DNA of 44,158 bases from an uncultured Burkholderiales bacterium (GTDB taxonomy: Bacteria; Pseudomonadota; Gammaproteobacteria; Burkholderiales; Burkholderiaceae_C): positions 1 to 44,158 of the forward strand of contig CALMYH010000068.1 of NCBI GenBank assembly GCA_937873395.1, read 5' to 3'. The position numbers were made by a program, and so were the translations under genes. The notes below the pieces were generated by a model that was given only the letters and a program-made list of their open reading frames with translations, was not told where the DNA came from and did no database searches. How positions within the stretch are numbered: position 1 is the stretch's first letter; each line of letters starts with the position of its first letter. This document shows, one piece after another, positions 39,813-44,158 of this stretch.

Positions 39813-39885
39813 GAGGTTCTCAGTGGTTTCGATGATGCCGCTGCCTAGCCCGGAAGCGGGCAGTCAGGATAGTGGTTTGACATGC

Positions 39886-39899
39886 CGTCATTGATGACG
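39886..39899. promoter_or_regulatory. Short inverted repeat upstream of hom
   Basis: CGTCAT and ATGACG flank a TG centre in the 106-base gap between alaA and hom. It may be an operator or simply a small hairpin; no regulator is identified. Confidence 0.25.
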
Positions 39900-39918
39900 A
39901 TGGAACGTCCCATTCATG

Positions 39919-41145
39919 TCAGGTGCCGTGCCGCTTGCGCCAGTGCTCCAGGAAGCGGGCCAGCCGGCCTATGGCCTCACGCAAGTCGTCCTCGTGCGGG
40001 AGGAAGACAATGCGGAAATGCTGGTTGTCCGGATAATTGAATCCGGAACCCTGGACCAGCATCACCCGCGTCTCCTGCAGGCACTCCAGAAAAAACTGCT
40101 GGTCGTCCTCGATGGGATAGACCGCCGGATCGAGCCGCGGAAACATGTACAGGGCGGCTTTCGGCTTGACGCAGCTGACACCGGGAATGGCGGTGATCAG
40201 TTCGTAGGCCAGGTCGCGCTGGCGCCGCAGGCGCCCCCCCTCGGCCACCAGCTCGTTGATGCTCTGATAGCCACCGAGTGCCGTCTGGATGGCCCACTGG
40301 CCCGGCACGTTGGCACACAGGCGCATGTTGGAGAGCATGTTCAGGCCCTCGATGTAGTCGCGCGCCGGCTTCTTGTCGCCGGAGACTACCAGCCAGCCAG
40401 CCCGGTAGCCACAGGAACGGTAGCTTTTGGACAGGGAGTTGAACGTGAGGGTCAGGACGTCGTCCGACAGGCTCGCAATGGCGGTGTGCCGGTTGCCGTC
40501 GTAGAGCACCTTGTCGTACACCTCGTCGGCGAAGATCACCAGTCCGTGCTGACGTGCCAGGGCCACGATGTCCAGCAGCAGTTCGTCCGGGTACAGGGCG
40601 CCAGTCGGGTTGTTCGGGTTGATGACCACGATGCCCTTGGTGGCGGGCGTGATCTTGCGCCGAATGTCCTCGAGATCCGGTAACCAGCCCTTGGACTCGT
40701 CGCACAGGTAATGCACCGGCGTGCCCCCGGAAAGGCTCACGGCGGCGGTCCAGAGCGGATAGTCGGGTGCAGGCAGCAGCAGCTCATCACCGTTGTCCAG
40801 CAAGGCATTGGTGGCCATGACGATCAGCTCGCTGGCACCATTGCCCAGGTAGATGTCGTCCAGCGTCACGCCCTGCACGCCCTGCTTCTGGGTTTCGTGC
40901 ATGACTGCCTTGCGGGCGGCGAAAATGCCCTTGCTGTCCGAATAACCTGCCGAGTTCGGCAGGTTGCGAATCATGTCCTGCTGGATCTCCTCCGGCGCAT
41001 CAAAGCCGAACACCGCCAGGTTGCCGATGTTGAGCTTGATGATCTTGTGGCCTTCTTCTTCCATCTGCCGCGCCGCATCCATGATCGGGCCGCGGATGTC
41101 GTAGCAGACGTTGGCCAACTTGGCGGATTTCTGTACAGTCTTCAA
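39919..41145 (-). CDS. alaA: Alanine aminotransferase (AlaA type), TTG start
   Basis: Class I PLP aminotransferase of 408 residues transferring amino groups between glutamate and pyruvate. It has KSAKLANVCYDIRGPIMDAARQMEEEG, LNIGN, GYSDSKG, PAPDYPLW, NPNNPTGAL, FADEVYDKV, and the PLP lysine Lys240 in NSLSKSYRSCGYRAGW. The family N-terminus (KTVQKS) is reached at TTG 41145, which has a strong GAGGGAGGG ribosome site immediately upstream; the ATG at 41223 adds 26 unrelated residues. It leads the alaA-hom-thrC-mobB run. Confidence 0.94.
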   Translation of the reverse strand: MKTVQKSAKLANVCYDIRGPIMDAARQMEEEGHKIIKLNIGNLAVFGFDAPEEIQQDMIRNLPNSAGYSDSKGIFAARKAVMHETQKQGVQGVTLDDIYLGNGASELIVMATNALLDNGDELLLPAPDYPLWTAAVSLSGGTPVHYLCDESKGWLPDLEDIRRKITPATKGIVVINPNNPTGALYPDELLLDIVALARQHGLVIFADEVYDKVLYDGNRHTAIASLSDDVLTLTFNSLSKSYRSCGYRAGWLVVSGDKKPARDYIEGLNMLSNMRLCANVPGQWAIQTALGGYQSINELVAEGGRLRRQRDLAYELITAIPGVSCVKPKAALYMFPRLDPAVYPIEDDQQFFLECLQETRVMLVQGSGFNYPDNQHFRIVFLPHEDDLREAIGRLARFLEHWRKRHGT

Positions 41146-41320
41146 GTTCCCTCCCTCGCAGAGGCTCAATGGGTGGCGTCCGGACAGGCAAAGGTGCCCC
41201 AAGCTATAGTGCCGTACAGACACCAGGCCAGGCGCCAGCCGATCCGGGAAAATCCTTCAATTTGACCACAGTTCCAGCAGGCCAACGCCCGCAGGCAAGC
41301 CTCACAGCCAGCGCCCACCG

Positions 41321-41731
41321 ATGAAGCTCCACGCCGACCGCCACGACCACCTGGCCATCACCGCCTACGGTGCCGGCTGGCTGGCCGTCAACGGACAACG
41401 CCACGAAGGCAGTCTGGTGATTTCGTCGTCCGGACGCATGAGTGCCTGGGATTGCCAGCATGTCGATCATCTGACGTCGGCTCATTTTTCGGCCCTGCTG
41501 GCCGATGAGGACCCACTTCCCGAGCTGGTCATCTTCGGCAGTGGCGAGCGCCTCCGATTCGTGCACCCGTCCCTGCTGGGTGAGCTGACGGCGCGCCGCA
41601 TCGGGGTGGAAACCATGGACACCCAGGCCGCCTGCAGGACCTACAACATCCTGGCTGGCGAGGGGCGCCGCGTCGTTGCCGCCCTGCTCCTGGTCCGGCG
41701 CGATCCACAACCCGACCCCGGTTCGGGGTAA
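41321..41731 (+). CDS. Mth938-like domain protein (Xcc1710/DUF498 family)
   Basis: Small protein of 136 residues, cytoplasmic, with LAITAYGAGWLAVNGQRHEGSLVIS, PELVIFGSGERLRFVHPSL, IGVETMDTQAACRTYNILAGEGRRVVAALLL. This matches the Mth938-like family (related to the mitochondrial NDUFAF3 fold), whose bacterial role is not settled. It is divergent from alaA and followed by bcp. Confidence 0.88.
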   Translation: MKLHADRHDHLAITAYGAGWLAVNGQRHEGSLVISSSGRMSAWDCQHVDHLTSAHFSALLADEDPLPELVIFGSGERLRFVHPSLLGELTARRIGVETMDTQAACRTYNILAGEGRRVVAALLLVRRDPQPDPGSG

Positions 41732-41944
41732 AATGCGAGTTTGTTTCCTGCCCTGCGCCCTGCAGGGGCAGCGCGCTTTGAAGGCACTGCGCCGGCCAGC
41801 GAGCCAACGTCTGCGGAGCCGGGACGGCCAGGCCATGTCGGCATGGCGTTCTGCCTGATGTGGCGTTGCACTGCAGCCCGCTGTGCCGAGCTCGGCCGGG
41901 AAGCCAACGAATTTCCACCAACTCACGTCAGGGGTCCTCGCAGC
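41732..41944 (+). other. Structured 213-base leader between the Mth938-like gene and bcp
   Basis: No gene is convincing here. The stretch holds several self-complementary elements: CTGCCC...GGGGCAG around 41749-41771 and a clean GCCATG / CATGGC hairpin at 41832-41847 (TCGG loop), plus further GC-rich pairing. An open frame runs through it into bcp but has no family-like sequence. It may be the 5' untranslated region of bcp; I do not recognise a known riboswitch. Confidence 0.45.
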
Positions 41945-42421
41945 ATGGCAGTCGTTGTCAACAAACCCATTCCCGAATTCGAAGCCCAGGCCACCGGCGG
42001 AGTCAAGGTCAGCCACCAGTCCCATCTGGGCCAGACCCTGGTGCTCTACTTCTACCCCAAGGACAACACCCCCGGCTGCACCACCGAGGCCATGCAGTTT
42101 CGCGACAAGTACAAGGACTTCGTCAAGGCGGGAGCCCAGGTTTTTGGTGTCTCGCGCGACAACATGAAGTCGCACGACGACTTCAAGCTCAAGCTGGAGC
42201 TGCCCTTCGAGCTCATTGCCGACACCGAAGAGAAGATGTGCCACATGTTCGGTGTGGTCAAGAACAAGATCATGTATGGCAAGAAGGTCAAGGGCATCGA
42301 ACGCAGCACCTTCCTGATCGGCGCCGACGGCGTGCTCAAGCAGGAATGGCGCGGCCTGAAAGTCCCTGGACACGTGGAAGAAGTCCTGAAAGCCGTCAAG
42401 ACCCTGAAGAAGGCCGCCTGA
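41945..42421 (+). CDS. bcp: Thioredoxin-dependent thiol peroxidase (bacterioferritin comigratory protein)
   Basis: Peroxiredoxin of 158 residues from ATG 41945 reducing hydroperoxides. The catalytic motif is YFYPKDNTPGCTTEA with peroxidatic Cys45. The resolving cysteine five positions later in E. coli BCP is Met50 here; another cysteine is at about position 99 (EEKMCHMFG), so it may be a 1-Cys type or use a different resolving residue. The longer upstream frame (to 41741) is leader, not protein. A terminator lies about 145 bases downstream, and phoH2 follows. Confidence 0.95.
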   Translation: MAVVVNKPIPEFEAQATGGVKVSHQSHLGQTLVLYFYPKDNTPGCTTEAMQFRDKYKDFVKAGAQVFGVSRDNMKSHDDFKLKLELPFELIADTEEKMCHMFGVVKNKIMYGKKVKGIERSTFLIGADGVLKQEWRGLKVPGHVEEVLKAVKTLKKAA

Positions 42422-42495
42422 GCGCCCGGTCTGCATTCCCGCAAAGACCCTGAGCGGCCGCCGGTGCCCTGCGGCCATCGGTGTCACCGGACTCA

Positions 42496-42595
42496 TGCAT
42501 AATGGTTCCATGACCCGAGGACGCCGCTTGGCCATCCCAGCCACCGACCATCCCAGCCACCCCGAGAGCCGCCCGGTGACCCTGGCGGCTTTTTG
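42496..42595 (+). ncRNA. Candidate small RNA upstream of the PhoH gene
   Basis: An extended -10 element (TGCATAAT, 42496-42503) is followed about 85 bases later by an intrinsic terminator (42567-42594). Between them are two exact copies of CATCCCAGCCACC (42533-42545 and 42549-42561) three bases apart, which would be exposed C-rich seed-like sequence. No good -35 box is seen. It could instead be the 3' end of the bcp transcript. Confidence 0.3.
42567..42594 (+). terminator. Intrinsic terminator after bcp
   Basis: AGCCGCC (42567-42573) and GGCGGCT (42584-42590) form a perfect seven-bp stem with a ten-base loop, followed by TTTTTGTTT. It separates bcp from the PhoH gene. Confidence 0.88.
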
Positions 42596-42629
42596 TTTGT
42601 CGGCCCCGCGCCGGACCTGACCGCTGCCC

Positions 42630-44158
42630 ATGCCCCTTCCGCCCGCCCCCGCCAAACGCGCTGCCCTGCTTGCCCCCGAGGCCTACAGCCTCAGATCCAC
42701 ATCCGAAGAAGTCGGTACCGATGTCCCGGCAGCCCCGGCACCGGCTGCCCGATCCGGGTCTGGCCGCCCGGCCCGCCGAGCGGCGACCGGTGCAGCGCGC
42801 GCACGCAAGCCCCCCCAGGAAGAAGCACCCGCGGCAGCACCGCTCAGCCCGCCGGTTGCCCTGGTGCCGAAATCGCCCCCTCCCGTGCAGAAGCCCGCCC
42901 GGACAACGGGAAGCCCGGCGTTGGCCCCTCGCACCGGGAAAGTCCGGGCCCGAGGCCAAGGCAAGCCCCGATTGTTCGTGCTGGACACCAACGTGCTGCT
43001 GCACGATCCGATCAGCCTGTTCCGCTTCGAAGAGCACGACATCTTCCTGCCCATGATCGTGCTGGAAGAGCTTGACGGGCACAAGAAGGGCATGACAGAA
43101 GTCGCCCGCAACGGCCGCCAGACCAGCCGCACCCTGGATGCCCTGGCAGCCCAGGCCGGGGGAGACATGAGCCAAGGCCTCAGGCTGTCGGCCACAGGTC
43201 ACCAGTCGGCCCGGGGCCTGTTGTTCTTCCAGACCGAGCCCCTGACCGATGACCTGCCGGCCAGCCTGCCCCAAGGCAAGGCCGACAACCAGATCCTGGG
43301 TGTCGTCCATGCCTTGCGCGGCAAGCACCCGGACCGGGAAGTCATTCTGGTGTCCAAGGACATCAACATGCGGGTCAAGGCCCGCGCGCTCGGGCTGGCC
43401 GCCGAAGATTACGAGAACGACAAGACCCTGGACGACGGCGAGCTCCTGTATTCGGGCGCACTCGCCCTGCCGACCGACTTCTGGACCCGCCAGAGCAAGA
43501 CCATCGAAAGCTGGCAGAGTGGCAGCCACACTTTCTACCGGGTCAGTGGACCCGCGGTCAGCCAGTTCCACATCAACCAGTTCGTGTACTTCGAAGCCCC
43601 GGGCGAACCCTCTTTGTATGCCCGGGTGACCGAGATTCGTGACAAGACTGCGGTCCTGAAGACGCTCAAGGACTACACCCACCTGAAGAACGCGATCTGG
43701 GGCGTGACCAGCCGCAACCGGGAGCAGAATTTCGCCCTCAACCTTCTGATGGATCCGGAAATCGACTTCGTGACGCTGGCGGGCACGGCCGGTACCGGCA
43801 AGACGCTGATGGCGCTGGCCAGTGGCCTGACCCAGGTGCTGGACGAGCGGCGCTACACCGAAATCATCATGACCCGCGCCACCGTGAGCGTGGGTGAGGA
43901 CATCGGGTTCCTGCCGGGCACCGAAGAAGAGAAGATGGGCCCGTGGATGGGTGCCTTGGACGACAACCTCGAGTTCCTGGCGAAGGGTGACGCCGGCGGC
44001 GCAGGCGAATGGGGCCGGGCGGCCACCAACGAGCTCATCCGCAGCCGCATCAAGGTCAAGAGCATGAACTTCATGCGCGGGCGCACCTTCATGAACAAGT
44101 ACGTCATCATCGACGAGGCGCAGAACCTGACGCCCAAGCAGATGAAGACGCTGATCAC
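42630..44158 (+). CDS. phoH2: PhoH2-type PIN-PhoH ATPase/ribonuclease, truncated by the window edge
   Basis: Fusion of a PIN nuclease domain with a PhoH P-loop ATPase; relatives are RNA helicase-nucleases. From ATG 42630 a Pro/Ala-rich, basic disordered tail of about 110 residues precedes the PIN domain (RLFVLDTNVLLHDP, IVLEELDGHKKG, VSKDINMRVKA with conserved acidic residues). The PhoH domain has Walker A GTAGTGKTLMAL, RATVSVGEDIGFLPGT, and Walker B KYVIIDEAQNLTPKQ. An in-frame stop just before 42621 rules out an earlier start. About 509 codons are seen; the last 50-70 residues should lie outside the window. Confidence 0.95.
   Translation, partial: MPLPPAPAKRAALLAPEAYSLRSTSEEVGTDVPAAPAPAARSGSGRPARRAATGAARARKPPQEEAPAAAPLSPPVALVPKSPPPVQKPARTTGSPALAPRTGKVRARGQGKPRLFVLDTNVLLHDPISLFRFEEHDIFLPMIVLEELDGHKKGMTEVARNGRQTSRTLDALAAQAGGDMSQGLRLSATGHQSARGLLFFQTEPLTDDLPASLPQGKADNQILGVVHALRGKHPDREVILVSKDINMRVKARALGLAAEDYENDKTLDDGELLYSGALALPTDFWTRQSKTIESWQSGSHTFYRVSGPAVSQFHINQFVYFEAPGEPSLYARVTEIRDKTAVLKTLKDYTHLKNAIWGVTSRNREQNFALNLLMDPEIDFVTLAGTAGTGKTLMALASGLTQVLDERRYTEIIMTRATVSVGEDIGFLPGTEEEKMGPWMGALDDNLEFLAKGDAGGAGEWGRAATNELIRSRIKVKSMNFMRGRTFMNKYVIIDEAQNLTPKQMKTLI

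Noticed and set aside
41706-41734. Hairpin ACCCCG/CGGGGT at the end of the Mth938-like gene, considered as a terminator
   Set aside because: It is followed by AAAA rather than T on the plus strand and overlaps the stop codon; no termination signal on either strand.
42510-42620. 36-residue open frame beginning at ATG 42510
   Set aside because: It runs through the intrinsic terminator, lacks a ribosome site and has no recognisable features.

Overview
The window is chromosomal DNA from a GC-rich, PHA-storing betaproteobacterium, most likely Burkholderiales and probably Comamonadaceae. This rests on a phaC-phaA-phaB operon, the alaA-hom-thrC-mobB-moeA-moaD-moaE order, the bcp-phoH pair, and a GC-rich palindromic repeat of the kind I associate with that family. 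The genus cannot be fixed from the sequence alone. Coding density is very high; no gap between genes exceeds about 215 bases. I see no rRNA, tRNA, CRISPR array, prophage or insertion sequence.

Layout. 1-4744 (minus): propionyl-CoA to succinyl-CoA operon, methylmalonyl-CoA mutase, meaB and a truncated pccB, with a divergent GntR regulator (4911-5546). 5610-8785: DyP peroxidase, DusA, and an HD-GYP protein with a broken HD pair. 8847-12828 (minus): phaCAB with an intrinsic terminator. 12972-14626: small membrane protein, pgeF and maiA. 14745-26541: the most unusual block. A plus-strand gene fuses an acyl carrier domain, an acyl-AMP ligase and a PlsC acyltransferase. Facing it is a tightly packed minus-strand run: nfeD, slipin, acetyl-CoA synthetase, 2-oxoacid dehydrogenase E1 alpha, E1 beta, E2, a free acyl carrier protein and a UMF1-type MFS transporter. 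26694-30320 (minus): Old Yellow Enzyme reductase, then a PRPP-synthetase-like protein next to an archaeal-type (AMP-phosphorylase-like) DeoA. 30363-34372: a GntR regulator divergent from a Rieske oxygenase, glutamine-synthetase-like enzyme and [2Fe-2S] ferredoxin, with a perfect 16-bp palindrome between them. 34445-41145 (minus): molybdenum cofactor genes downstream of thrC, hom and alaA. 41321-44158 (plus): Mth938-like protein, bcp peroxiredoxin and a truncated PIN-PhoH ATPase.

How the genes may work together. Propionyl-CoA carboxylase, mutase and MeaB feed odd-chain and branched carbon into the TCA cycle, and PhaCAB stores acetyl-CoA as polyhydroxybutyrate. The 14.7-26.5 kb block looks like a dedicated acyl-supply and membrane-lipid system: acetyl-CoA synthetase and a pyruvate-dehydrogenase-like E1/E2 make activated acyl groups, two acyl carrier domains are available to hold them, a PlsC domain could esterify them into lipid, and slipin/NfeD proteins organise membrane. 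That role is inference. The Rieske-GS-ferredoxin operon looks like a regulated catabolic module for an unknown, possibly amine-bearing, compound.
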